Source of the DNA: Nitzschia sp. DOCU1
Lineage: Eukaryota; Bacillariophyta; Bacillariophyceae; Bacillariales; Bacillariaceae
Direction of reading: 5' to 3'
Assembly (NCBI GenBank): GCA_951394045.1
Contig: OX595986.1
Span: forward strand, 3,563,534-3,627,533
DNA: 64,000 nucleotides
In this document: positions 33,535 to 44,892 of the stretch, piece after piece
Numbering within the stretch: the first letter of the stretch is position 1
How the letters are laid out: each line of letters starts with the position of its first letter
Translations under genes and position numbers: made by a program
Notes under the pieces: model-generated
The model's database searches: none
What the model was told of the DNA's origin: nothing
Seen by the model: only the letters and a program-made list of their open reading frames with translations

Positions 33535-36500
33535 ATGTCTCAAACAGCAGCACTCGTAGAGAATGAAGTGGAGAGCGAAGATGAGCATCAAGACTTTGTC
33601 CCTCCTCCCACTTGGTGGTTTGAGAACAATATGGTAAATTCTCATTGTAATGACAGCCACGATCATGGCACGAATGACGAGTCGCACCGTGTTCTTGGTG
33701 ATTCCTCGCAGCACAGCAGCATTAAACAAATGCACGAGAAAGAATCATCGCCCGCTCGATCCCCTTCCTCCTCCTCGTCTTCTTCGCCCAGTGTTCCCTT
33801 GACCACGTCTGCCTATAATCCCCTGTTTCAGGTCGCCCCCAGCATGGATGCCGCGGCAGCAGAAGCAGCGGTAGTGGTGACGCACACGCATCCATCGCCC
33901 AGTTGGAAGGAAATGTCGTCTCAAGTACTGCCAGCTGCCGCTAGAGAATTACTATCGTCGTCGTGGAGACGAATTTATCATACGGCACGTTTGAGTTATG
34001 CCAAGGGACGATGGCAACGTAAATACAGCGACATGGGAAGCCAGGCCGGTGGCATTTATGTGTCGGGGGGCTCGAACTTTCCTTTTTCAGAAAGTACGCA
34101 ACTGCCGCCCTTTAGTAGTTTGAACTGGGTCGATCGACAGCTGGTTCGAGAATGGAGAACGTATCTGCCAAACGAAGATGATGATGACAATGGCGGAGAA
34201 CTGGACGGAGGAGAAGAGGAAGAATTTGACTTTGCTCGGGCTCGAGCGCTGGTGCCGAATCCCTTTCCACGCCCCACGTGGCGCAAGTCGGATGTCTGTA
34301 CATCTTGTCATCGATCCTTTGGACCGACTCGACTCCGGCATCATTGTCGCATGTGTGGATATAGTTATTGTCATCCTCATTCGAGTGGGACACACAAATT
34401 GCCACATTTAGGCTATGATCCAGAAGTACCCGAACGAGTATGTGATGCCTGTAAACGAACGCTGGAAGAACAAAATTTGGCAGAACGTGTGGCGTGGAGA
34501 CTGGCACGGTGTAGAGATTATCAAGAAGGACAATTGACGCCGTATTTTGAAATGGGATTAGATTCCGCGTCACAAGTCGCATTGCGGATTACCAAGGCTG
34601 CCATTGCCATGGCCAAGTCGATTCCACTAGGTGCTCAAGCTACGGTAGCAGTCGAAACTGTGGATGTCTTGAGAAAATATGGCTTGCATGGCATTTATGG
34701 AATCATGTTACGCCAAGAATTTCTGGCCGCGGCAGATTTGTTACGACGAGCCTTGGGAATCAACAAAACGTCGTGGCCACTCTCTGTTCATGAATTGAGT
34801 GCGGCTATTTTTTATGCTCTAGCACAACATCGAGCCATGCGAGGATTGCATCCGGAACGGGAAGAAATTATTCATACATTGAGATCACCCATTCGAAATC
34901 AACAACATGCAGGATCACATTTACAGCCAGCACCAACCACTTGGACGACGACGGATCCTTATGCTTCTCGCGGCCCCCAACAACAAAATACGGTTCGGAC
35001 GACGGTACCTGCTGTGATTGACAATTTTGCCTTGTCGGCGCTTTCCTTTCATGACAACAATCCGGTCATTGATCAAACGGATACATACAACCCAGAGGGT
35101 TCCACATTGGAGCATTTGACTGAAACCTTTGATATGCCAGTGTTGCACGATCCACGTCAACGCAGTCCATCGTCACCAGCAGCAGTCGAGCCGACAGCTA
35201 CTACCACATCGACGACGACTCCTCAGACTCTTGGATTTTCTCCCGTTTGCGATCCCGTCCCGGATCAGACTCTGTCATCATTGATATTTTATGCCCCCAT
35301 TGCCCTGAATTTCATCTATGCTTCCAAGGAAGTGGATATGCAGCTCTTGGCGGCACAACAGGGTTGGCGATTGCTGTATGCGTACTTGGAACAAGATTGC
35401 ACCAATACCGAAAAAATCACTGATCGACCAGCGTCGGGTCTATTTTTGCATCAAGAAAATAAGATTGCTTGCTTGGCGATTCGAGGAACGGCTACGATCC
35501 ATGACGTTATCACCGATATTCGACAAATACCCGTGCCCTTTCCAGATCATCAAGAGCCTGGTGGTGATTCTTCTTCTGCCAGTAGCTCGTTTGACAAATT
35601 GGAGGAAGATTGGATGAATGTTTTCCGTGGTCAGGGATTGGCATTGTGCGGTATGGCATCCGCGGCTGTCAATCTGTTTCGAGAACATATTGACTCATTG
35701 ACGTATTTTGCCAAGCAGGGCTACCGGATTCGAATTACAGGCCATAGTCTGGGAGGTGGTGTTGCCACTATGATTGGTGTTTTGATGATGCGTCATTTTG
35801 AGCGGCACAAGGATTTGGCACGGGGACTCCATCAAAATCAGGGTAGTTTCACCAATCCTTCGGACGAGTCCTCGCTTCTACGAGTCTACGCCTACGGAAC
35901 TCCGTCTTGCGTGGATGCCAAGCTTGCCGAATCGGTCGATTCGTTTGTCACAACCGTCGTATTGCATGATGATGTCTTTCCGCGATTGACGCCAACCAGT
36001 TGCCGTGGTCTGTTGAAACACTTGCTTCACATTCGCGAAACATGGGTCAAGACGCACCTGGAAGAGGATTTGCGTGCCGTCGGAGAACGAGCAAAGAAGG
36101 TTTGGGCTCCTAAATTCCGTCAAAGCTTTATTCTGAGCTCGGGGACAACGTCGTCCACAAGTATCAAGAAGTATTGCAAAAAGCAGTTTCAAAAGGGCAA
36201 GAAGAAGCTATTATCGGTCACGGACAAGGTTGCGCGGCAAGATTCCAAAGACAAGGGTGACCGCGTGGATGATACCTTTGTCTATGCGGATGCTGCATCT
36301 CACGAGTCGGATCCCAGTGATTGGGGCGAGCGTTTCTTTGTCCCTGCTACGGAATCTTTGGCTCAGAGCTTGGACAAAACTTTTGAAGACGAAGACGAGG
36401 AGCAACTGGTGGAAGAACGCGATGACTCCAATTCCGAGGCACAGCCGCAACTATTACTAGAATTCCTTGGTGGCGTGGACAATCAAACAGAAGGTCTTGT

Positions 36501-37401
36501 GATCGACGGGGACGAATTCTTTGACTCGGACGACAAGTTGATTGAAAGTGACAGTGAGGAAGAATCCGTGTCGACAGACTGCTTTCACGAAACAGTGAAC
36601 TCTACAACCGAAGAGCCGTTGACTGCCAGCGACAGTTGGTCGATTGATCCTCAGAACAATCATAATGGATCATCGCCAGCTCAAGACTCTGATAAATCCG
36701 ACGAAGCGGCCGGTCCGGCTGCCGTTGTACTTGAAGAGACGCCACTCCCACGTATGTTTGTTCCGGGGAAAGTCATCCACATTTACGCTCATCGTGGTGT
36801 GTACAAGGCGGTCTATGTTCCGAGGACCTTTCGTGAGTTGCGAAGAATCAGCCTCGCCGGGAGCATGCTGTCCGACCATACTGCCAAATGCTACTATGAA
36901 GGTCTTTTGGAGGTTCAGACCGCTCGGTTAGCACCAGAGATCCCTCCTAAGTGGACCGCCTTTGACGAAGACGACACCTGCTGCTGTTGTGCAAATCGTT
37001 TTACTTGGGCAAGCACCTCCAGCAGTGAGGCACAGGAAGCTCGAGACAAGCACAATTGTCGCTCATGTGGTGGGCTCGTGTGCGATCCTTGTGCCAAAAA
37101 TCGTGTACCGATTCCATCCATTGGTCTTACTGTCCCCGTTCGAGTCTGCGATCGATGTTACAATGACATGGGAGGCCATTCGATTGCTTCCTCCTCGCTG
37201 ACGAGTAGCTTCTTGGCAATAGACGAGGATGAACACCACTCACCAGATGACGCTTCGTCCCCTGGTCGCTTAAGTACCGGGCAGCAGGACGCGGAATTGA
37301 AGCCAGACGATAGACCGGAACGAAAACGAGAAAAGCGGAGCCTGATAGTAGACGAGCTAGCCTCCCGGATGCGGTCGTCGGCGTTAACGTCGTGCTCCTA
37401 A
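33535..37401 (+). CDS. FYVE - class 3 lipase - FYVE protein
   Basis: 1288 residues, one exon; ATG at 33535 is the first in frame. FYVE-like zinc finger 1 at ~250-315 has the four CxxC pairs and RLRHHCRMCG, close to the R(R/K)HHCR phosphoinositide-binding motif. The lipase domain (~575-810) has NKIACLAIRGTATIHDVITD, the nucleophile elbow GHSLGGG (Ser738), YGTPSC and HDDVFPRL (probable Asp/His region), the pattern of sn-1 diacylglycerol lipases. Zinc finger 2 (~1145-1215) has KHNCRSCGGLVC with a longer insert. A conserved block VIHIYAHRGVYKAVYV (~1080) links them. Probably an endosomal lipid hydrolase recruited by PI3P; substrate not shown. Confidence 0.9.
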   Translation: MSQTAALVENEVESEDEHQDFVPPPTWWFENNMVNSHCNDSHDHGTNDESHRVLGDSSQHSSIKQMHEKESSPARSPSSSSSSSPSVPLTTSAYNPLFQVAPSMDAAAAEAAVVVTHTHPSPSWKEMSSQVLPAAARELLSSSWRRIYHTARLSYAKGRWQRKYSDMGSQAGGIYVSGGSNFPFSESTQLPPFSSLNWVDRQLVREWRTYLPNEDDDDNGGELDGGEEEEFDFARARALVPNPFPRPTWRKSDVCTSCHRSFGPTRLRHHCRMCGYSYCHPHSSGTHKLPHLGYDPEVPERVCDACKRTLEEQNLAERVAWRLARCRDYQEGQLTPYFEMGLDSASQVALRITKAAIAMAKSIPLGAQATVAVETVDVLRKYGLHGIYGIMLRQEFLAAADLLRRALGINKTSWPLSVHELSAAIFYALAQHRAMRGLHPEREEIIHTLRSPIRNQQHAGSHLQPAPTTWTTTDPYASRGPQQQNTVRTTVPAVIDNFALSALSFHDNNPVIDQTDTYNPEGSTLEHLTETFDMPVLHDPRQRSPSSPAAVEPTATTTSTTTPQTLGFSPVCDPVPDQTLSSLIFYAPIALNFIYASKEVDMQLLAAQQGWRLLYAYLEQDCTNTEKITDRPASGLFLHQENKIACLAIRGTATIHDVITDIRQIPVPFPDHQEPGGDSSSASSSFDKLEEDWMNVFRGQGLALCGMASAAVNLFREHIDSLTYFAKQGYRIRITGHSLGGGVATMIGVLMMRHFERHKDLARGLHQNQGSFTNPSDESSLLRVYAYGTPSCVDAKLAESVDSFVTTVVLHDDVFPRLTPTSCRGLLKHLLHIRETWVKTHLEEDLRAVGERAKKVWAPKFRQSFILSSGTTSSTSIKKYCKKQFQKGKKKLLSVTDKVARQDSKDKGDRVDDTFVYADAASHESDPSDWGERFFVPATESLAQSLDKTFEDEDEEQLVEERDDSNSEAQPQLLLEFLGGVDNQTEGLVIDGDEFFDSDDKLIESDSEEESVSTDCFHETVNSTTEEPLTASDSWSIDPQNNHNGSSPAQDSDKSDEAAGPAAVVLEETPLPRMFVPGKVIHIYAHRGVYKAVYVPRTFRELRRISLAGSMLSDHTAKCYYEGLLEVQTARLAPEIPPKWTAFDEDDTCCCCANRFTWASTSSSEAQEARDKHNCRSCGGLVCDPCAKNRVPIPSIGLTVPVRVCDRCYNDMGGHSIASSSLTSSFLAIDEDEHHSPDDASSPGRLSTGQQDAELKPDDRPERKREKRSLIVDELASRMRSSALTSCS

Positions 37402-37798
37402 GCTATACATAAGTTTGACTACTAGTTAAGGCATAGTGCTCTTGTTTACTAATGTAAAAGTACTCATATCCTACCGGTAACTAGCTAGAGAGTCGAGAGT
37501 AGCTGAGTTGCCCTTTCCTCATCCGCATGGCCGGAGAAAAGAGGGATTCGAACTCGTGACCCTGGCTAATAGACATGAATCCATCCAATCAATCGAAAAC
37601 TCGTTTTTAGTCGAATTGTTCCAGTCGTGGTGCAGTAAAGTCCAATGAGTCGAGGGAGTCGTCAATCATCGTTTTACGTTTGAAAATCAAAAATCTGGCG
37701 ATGGACACAAGGAACAACACAAACATGTCCCAGTAGTCGCAACCCCATTAGAATTAGTGATGTGGCGTTTCCATTGTTAGCTTTGTTGAAACCCAGTC
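37402..37798. other. Intergenic region with tRNA-like B-box
   Basis: 397 bases: 3' end of the FYVE-lipase gene and promoter of the calpain gene. On the minus strand around 37541-37565 it has GAGTTCGAATCCC, a Pol III B-box-like sequence, but no complete tRNA. Confidence 0.5.
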
Positions 37799-40563
37799 AT
37801 GAGCTTGCTAGACGATGTATTTGAAATATTAGAGGCGGGAACTCGGCATGAAAAGGCTGGAAATCGCATTGAAGCAGCCACAAAGTACTTTGAAGCAACC
37901 TGGCTGATGCGCATGGCCTTGTCGACGATACCACAAGAATCCACAGACACGCGGCGGCTTTTGGAGGAGAAAATCCAGCAATACTCGGCGACAGCAAATC
38001 GTCTCTATTTTGACGATAATAGCAGTACTAGTAGTAGTAATAGTGCGGCTCCTGCTATGGGACGCGGTGGTGGTATGGCGGATCCACGGTCTCCAACGAG
38101 CATGAGTGAACTGACACATCAAACATTTTTCCAAGACGAAATGTCACTTCGACGGCCGCACGCTCGTCCAGCAGATTGTGCTGCTGTTTCCCCTCGCTTT
38201 GTTCAAAGTGCGGAACTTAACAGATTAGCCAGTCAGGCCAATGCTAAACTGGCGAAGGCCATGGACTTGGACGAGGGCGGGAAAACTTTGGCTGCCATTG
38301 ACATGTACATGGCAGCGGCGGAACTCTACCTGGAGGCCATTCGGATATCATCGGGGGGTTCTGATAGTATGTCGACAAATTCATCGTCCCTTGCTTCAGT
38401 GTTGAAACGACGTCTAGAAGGTGCTTTGGATCGAGTAGAACAACTGAAGCAGCTCAAGGGCAAACGAGCCATGCCAAGAGCGGGAGGGGGGTCGACCTCT
38501 TCCTCCTCTGCAGAATCTTCCTACACCAAAGAGGAAATCGAAGTATTGAAGCGGTCGTCATTGATCGCCTCTGGCGTCTTTTTACCGTGGTCGGACGACG
38601 ACGCAAAGGCACTTTCTCGAAGAGTACAGAACCTTACGTCCCGTCCTTTATCCTCAGACCTTTACGTCGACAAAGACGGTGAACTGCCCCTTGCTACCAA
38701 ACAAAAGAAGCATTTTCACCGTTGGGCTCGTCCCAGCGAAATTGCCCGCATGCGTCAGAGCTTTGGTACGGGTCAAAAGACGCCGACGATGATTAAAAGT
38801 GTCAATCCGTACTCCATTCGGCAAAAGTATGTGACAGACTGCAGTTTCATTGCAAGCTTGTGCATTTGTGCCGCATTTGAGAAAAGGTTTCGAAAGCGAC
38901 TCATAACATCCATCATTTACCCACAAGACAAGACGGGACATCCAATGTATAACCCAGAAGGAAAATACATGGTGAAGCTGTGGCTCAATGGCGTGGCTCG
39001 ACAGGTGATTGTGGACGACCGATTGCCTATCGACCGGCACTCCAACTTGCTTTGTTCGCACACAACGGGAGATCCGAGCCAGCTGGAACTCTGGGTGGCC
39101 ATCATTGAAAAGGCATACATGAAGTTGTGTGGAGGATACGACTTTCCGGGCTCCAATAGTGGCGTTGATCTATTCAGTCTAACGGGATGGATTCCAGAAC
39201 GAATATTCTTTCCAAAGAATTTTCAAGATGTTCGCGATTTTGAAACAGAACCCGAGCGGGCTTGGGATCGTCTCTATAGCGCCAATTCGTTCGGAGACTG
39301 CTTGATCACTGTGTCGACAACAAAGGATATGACCGAAGCACAGGCTGACCAGCTCGGCTTGGTGACAGGTCATGCGTACGCCGTACTCGAAGTGTTCCAA
39401 TCTCGAGATGGCACGAGGTTGCTCCAGATGAAGAATCCGTGGGCATCCAAGAGTTGGACTGGAAGATATTCTCCCCATGATCGAACTAGCTGGGCAAATC
39501 ACACGCTACGTGCAGAACTCGGCTACAATCCGGAATTGGCAGCAAAAAATGACGACGGAATCTTTTGGATCAGCTGGGAAGATGTCCTCCGCCATTTTCA
39601 AAACATCCAGCTATCATGGAACCCCGCCCTGTTCTCGCACAGGGTCGTCACGCATAAGTTTTGGCCCGCCAACCAAGGCCCAACAAACGATACCTTCAAC
39701 ATTGGGGAGAATCCTCAGTATGTACTTGTGCTAAGTGACGAGGCGGTGGCAAAGAACGCCACTGTTTGGGTTATGCTATCCAGGCATGTCACCAAGCAAG
39801 AGCAAGCCGGAGCCGACGTGAACGATTTCTTGACGATTCATCTCCTTCGAAACACTGCAAAGAGGGAGCGAATGTGGTATCCACACGGTCAAAACTCTCT
39901 GGTAAACGGTGCCTATAGTAACAATCCTCATGTTCTTGTCCGGTACGACGTGACAAAGCCAGAAGACAAGTACATATCCCTCGTTCTATCACAGTACCAA
40001 AAAAGCCAAGACCTGGGCTATACCTTGTCTTGCTATTGCACTGAACCATTCACACTTGCACAGCCGCAACAAGATCTCCCACATATATTGCCAATGTCTG
40101 GGTCGTGGACGCTGGAAACGGCCGGCGGCCCAATAGGCAGGGAAGACTTTTTCCGCAATCCAATGTACAAGGTATCGCTGCCAGATGAATGCACCATGCA
40201 GATAAGATGCAGCGCTGAAAAGAGTGTCGCCGGTAAGTTTGGGCCTTTGCACTCGTTCCTTCTGTGCTTTGTCGTGGCTAACGGAAGCATACGCGCCGCC
40301 CCTTTTGATCAGTCAACGTTATTCTGCTCAGACTTCCAAACAACCATCAGAGTGACTTGCGCGCGGCGGCTCGACGGCATGGGACGCCAGTTCTGGACAC
40401 TGGAAACTATAGGCACGGCTTCGCGGTTACAGAGCGCCTCAAAATAGCACCAGGGACATATGCGTTGATCGTTTCGACGTTCCACCCCGGCAAGCTTGGG
40501 AATTTTTCGATCAAGGTCGCCCTTTCCTCGAAAGCTGGCGTTGAGATAGATCCAATCCAGTGA
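37799..40563 (+). CDS. MIT-domain calpain (calpain-7/PalB-like)
   Basis: Cysteine protease linked by family to ESCRT. Exon 1 37799-40232, intron 40233-40312 (80 bases, GTAAGT...ATCAG), exon 2 40313-40563; 894 residues. Two MIT modules (~1-70 and ~140-215) would bind ESCRT-III tails. The protease core (~250-625) has Cys348 in VTDCSFIASLC, His525 in TGHAYAV and Asn546 in KNPWAS: the full triad. Two C2-like calpain domains follow. Reading through the intron gives a false stop at 40447; splicing instead yields TPVLDTGNYRHG and APGTYALIVSTFHPG, which complete the last domain. Its end lies 20 bases from the convergent gene. Confidence 0.92.
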
Positions 40564-40583
40564 GGACTCCCTCGCATTATAAG

Positions 40584-43500
40584 CTAGCGACGGCCATTCT
40601 TCCGCTTCTCGTCGTTTGCACCCTTTCGACGAAACAATCCCTTTGCTCTTCCTCTGTTCATTCGCTGAACGCTGCTCTGAATGCGTTGGAATACATTCTT
40701 CGTTGGATTTAGGCTAGAACCGGAATCGGCAACTTCAGGATTCTTCTTGACTTTCTTAACCTGGGGGTTGATGTACACCGAATTTTGAGCACCAATGGCA
40801 ACGGCTGAACCCATTGAACATAGTTGGGCTGACTTACCTTTCCTTGATCAAGCCATGCATCCCACCTGTCCAAATGCATTTTTCGCTTTCTGGACGATTC
40901 CTCCTTCTCCATTTTCTTCACTACCTGTTCGCGCCCGGTTGCAGCTGGTACACTCGCTTCGTTGTTTGACAAAGACTTCGCAGCGTCGTCCTCGTCCTCG
41001 TCCCACCTGGATACGCCTCTGTTGCCCAGCAGCTGGAATTCCGTACCCTTCTGAGTGGTTGGCGCCGTTTTGGGCACCCACGCCTTTCTATTCCGTGGCC
41101 CAAGCATTACCTTCACTTTGCCGCGAGAATCAGAACTCCCAACAACAACTCGTGTTTTGCCTCCATCTTCTTCGGACTTGGGTTGCTTCGAGTTGGTGGA
41201 ATCGGTGCCCGTGGCTACACAAATTGTTGGCTGTCCGGGCGTGCCCTCCGGCTCCTCGTCGCTCTCGCTGTCAGAACCAGAACCCGAAGTGTCATCACCA
41301 CTTTCCGAGGACGAGCGCTCTTGTTTTTCTTTGGGGTCGCCAGACTTACTGCCAACCGAGGTTGAAAGTGGTTTCATGCCCTCGGAATCACTTTCGCTGT
41401 CGCTCGACGACTCGCTGTCCGAGGACGATTCGCGGGATCCCATTTGGACAAGATTCGGACTAAGTGTACTCTCCGCGAAAACAGGCCTTGCGGGAACTTT
41501 TGCATCTCCGCCCTCCGATTCACTTTCTTGCGAACTTGACGAATCGTCTTCTGAAGACGACGATTCTGTGTCGCTCGCCGCTCCCTTTGCCACATTCGTA
41601 GGACTACTGCTAGATCCTTCGCCGTCAGACGAAGGAACCGTTGGTGTGCTATCACCGACGTCGTCTTTCCTCCTCTTGGCGTTTTCGCTCACAGAAATGT
41701 CCTTCTTGCCGGCCTCGTCACCCGCCGACGAAGACGAAGAATCGTCGTCTGATCTGGCCCGGCCTTCGATTTCTTCATTCCCGTCTCTTCTCGCCTTCAT
41801 TTCCGTCCTTTCTTTCTTTGAATTGTCGCCAGAGTCATCATTGGTGCCCGGCTTCTTAGTGGAATCTCCCCTCGCTTTATCACCATCTGCCTCTTCGGAT
41901 TCGCTACTGCTGGAATCGGCCGCTGAAGAAGCGCCGCCCTTTGGATTCGCTTTGACTGGTGACGTTGCCGCCTTAAACTGTTCTGTCATACTCGTATTGA
42001 AAAATTGTGCCAACGGATGAATAGCGGTCGTTGCCTGCTTCACCGAGACATCTTTCAGCTTCACCCCGTCCAGTGCAGTGAGACTGTCAGCCCTGGCCCG
42101 TGCTCGGGCACGACCAAACTCCTTGGCCTCTTCCGCAGACATATCACGCGGCGGAGGGGATGGGAACTCAAGTTTTACTTCCTTGCGACAGTAAAAGAGA
42201 ATATAGGCATCGCTTTGCCTGAGTGCGGTCTTTTCAGACACTGGCTCTACAAAGCTGTCATCGGCGTGATACCACTGCGAGCGGCCGCTATGCCCGGGTT
42301 TCTTCACAAATGCCGTGCAGTGACCAGAACTGGCACTGCCCCCGACGTGAACGACAACGCCAGTGAGGGCATAGGGGCAGGATCTGCCATCACTCAGAGG
42401 TAGATTTAGGTCTGCCGGAAACTCAATAGGTTTGGTAATTTTCGATCGTCCACGGAAGGCGGCATTCGACTTTCCATATTTCCAGCTGGGGCCGGCACCA
42501 AATGAAGAAAAAGATCGGCCACCGAGCCCACCATCAAAAGAAAAACGTTTGAATTGGATGCATAGGGAGAGAGGCGGACGGAAGACTGTCAACTGCTTGG
42601 TAGGGCAAACATACTTCTTACAGCCCGAACACTTCCACTGGTTGTCAGAATCTAGTGTTTCCTTTCTGGTGAATTCAGCCAAGGCGTGCATGATGCTGTT
42701 GGAAGATTTTTTGCTTACTTCAAGCGACAAATCAAGGAATGGGTCATACGTATTGCTGCAATATCCGCACGCTTTGCACCGCACCTGGCTTCGAAAGTAC
42801 CCACCAAAGATGCGATGGACGAACGTTGTTTCATCCAACCGAGTCACAGGCAAACGATCTCGCCAGCCACTAACATGCTGATTGATTCCCGCAGCACGGA
42901 GCTCGCCGTCATGCATCGCATCGAGGAGATGAACCAAAAATTCATGGGCGTCTTCTTGCCGTCCGGGCCAAAACTTGTAGCCGTTGCGGCTTCCGATACT
43001 TCCCAGCGACGGCAACGCCTTGACAATGCCCCGAGGTGCTATCGACCCTTCATGGTTGGATAAGTCTGAGTATCCATGGACCTTCTGGAATAACTTGGAA
43101 AGGCTCGATGTGACCCTTTGGCCTTGGTTTTGCTTGGGCATTGTTCCGTTCTTTGACTGTTTTGCCTTGGTCTCCGCGATTGCTATCAGGGTCTGGCAAA
43201 ACGGTGGTGAGTACGCCAAACATTGAAGAATGGAGTTCAGAAAGCAAGTGTTTCCAAGATTAGATAGACCTCGTGGGGCCACCTGATGTACGAAATTGTG
43301 ACCGTCATTCCACTTGTGAGACTGAAGAACCATCTGTTCATCACACAGCCCACGCTGAGGAAGATTTAGTTCACCATCAGTAGAGTTTGCCCGAGGTCGG
43401 AGGCCGTGCTTGTCCTGGACAGCTTGCTCGACGGATCTTCCCGATAGTTGTCTATTTTGCCTGTCCACGTCCCTGTCCGTTTCGTCCGCGGATGCAGAGA

Positions 43501-44326
43501 CTTTGGCGCCAGCCTTGGGCTCCACTTCGGCTGAATGTTTAGGCTGAAAAGACTCTGAGGATAATTTTCGCTCCCTCGGACCCTCACCATGAACATGATC
43601 TGATGAATCTTTCTTCTCTTCCTCGTTTGGACGGTCCAGGCTACCTGATCTTCGTCGCTTTTTCTTCTTTTTCTTCAGCGGCGCCGCAGGGGGATCAACC
43701 GGGCTGCCAGGCTTTGATAACTCTTTTGATTGGGTTTCCTTTCCAATCGTTTTCGAATCTTCGCCTCGTTTCGTCTCCTCTGCCTGGTGGACGGCTTCAA
43801 ACTCGTCTGCCAGTTTACGTTTCTTGTTTGAGAAGAGAATATCGTCCAGAGTTTCCTTTTTCTTCGTCGATTGGAGGTCAACGGCCGATCCGCCAGGGGT
43901 ACTCTCTTCAGGAATAGTCGGCAAATCCTTTGGTTTTGCGCGTTTCTGCTTGTCAAAAACATATAGCTCGGCTTTCCCCATCGACCGTGGAAGAACAAAC
44001 TCGATTTGTTTTTGCTTGTTCGATAAACCATCGGACATGCTGTTGAAAGGGAGCGGATCCTGCTTATTAGCTGTATCGACATGACTTTGTGACCAATGTC
44101 GATTCGTTTCGGAGCCGTCGTTCTCGTCGTCGGCCAGAGATAGCATACTTTTGCCATGATTTCTCATAGGTAGGGTATCTGATACCATTGGCGAAGACTC
44201 CAGAGGTTTCACAGGCGAAGCATCATCTAGAAGGGACGACGATCCCCGCAAATTCTCTAACTCTCTCTTTTGTTTGGCAGCTTGTCTCCTTTTCTTGGAA
44301 GATTTACTCATTTTTCCGGAATTCAA
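40584..44326 (-). CDS. USP36/42-like ubiquitin-specific protease
   Basis: Exon 1 44326-40838, intron 40837-40761 (77 bases), exon 2 40760-40584; 1221 residues. Residues 1-330 are Lys-rich and disordered with nucleolar-type runs (KKKKKKRRR). The USP domain (~350-700) has GLSNLGNTCFLN (Cys361), RQEDAHEFL, two zinc-binding CxxC pairs (RCKACGYC, KCSGCKKYVC), and GVVVHVGGSASSGHCTAF with QWYHADDS. A long Ser/Asp/Glu tract follows. The splice joins RWDAWLDQGK to VKKVKKNP, the nucleolar C-terminal motif of USP36 (W-D-x-x-x-D-x-GK-x-KK). Likely deubiquitinates nucleolar proteins, by family. Read-through would lose this end. Confidence 0.9.
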
Positions 44327-44892
44327 TTGAGATACAGCATAAAACGAAGGCTACGACGGTGAACCGAGATTTAAACAAGAAAAAGGCGATTTGGATTTTT
44401 CACGCCACCCGAGAATGCCAGCCGAACACACCAAAGAAGTTTATGATCAAATCCGTGCTGTCGACAGCCCCCAGTTAAATGCAGCGGCACAACTTTGAGG
44501 GGTCTGGAAAAGGTACGGATCAAAATGGTTAATCGATCACATCCAATGTTACAAAGTCATCGGCAGCCTGTAGCAAGTTAGAGATGTGTACGGATGGTGG
44601 CACCGATGGAAAAGTTCAACGCACGAGAACGAACGGCGGTGCAGGTCCAATTGGTCAAATACGATCTTTTTTGTTTGTTGCGCCTATCGTATGTACCCGC
44701 GAAGGTGGCTTGGTCGACTCAATGCTTCTACACTACTCCATATTAGATAGCACGGCAGCAGCTCGAATCCCGGAAACCAAAAGGTATGAAAACGAAATAA
44801 GAAATGACCATGTAATCTAATAGAGAAACACTATTTGCTGGGTGCCGATTGTTTTGCGTTAGCCCACCTAGCGTGTTGGATTTTTGATTTGC
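44327..44892. other. Intergenic region
   Basis: 566 bases between two minus-strand genes: USP36-like promoter and the cbbX 3' end. Nothing else recognised. Confidence 0.45.

Noticed and set aside
37541..37565. tRNA-like GAGTTCGAATCCC on the minus strand
   Set aside because: It matches a Pol III B-box, but the T-stem does not pair, no A-box lies at the right distance and no acceptor stem forms. At most a degraded tRNA fragment.
40375..40447. Apparent frameshift near the end of the calpain gene
   Set aside because: The conserved C-terminal domain is in another frame, but an 80-base intron (40233-40312) with good splice sites joins the frames exactly. No mutation is needed.
40761..40837. Read-through end of the USP36-like gene
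   Set aside because: The unspliced tail is unlike any USP; removing the 77-base intron gives the expected basic C-terminal motif.
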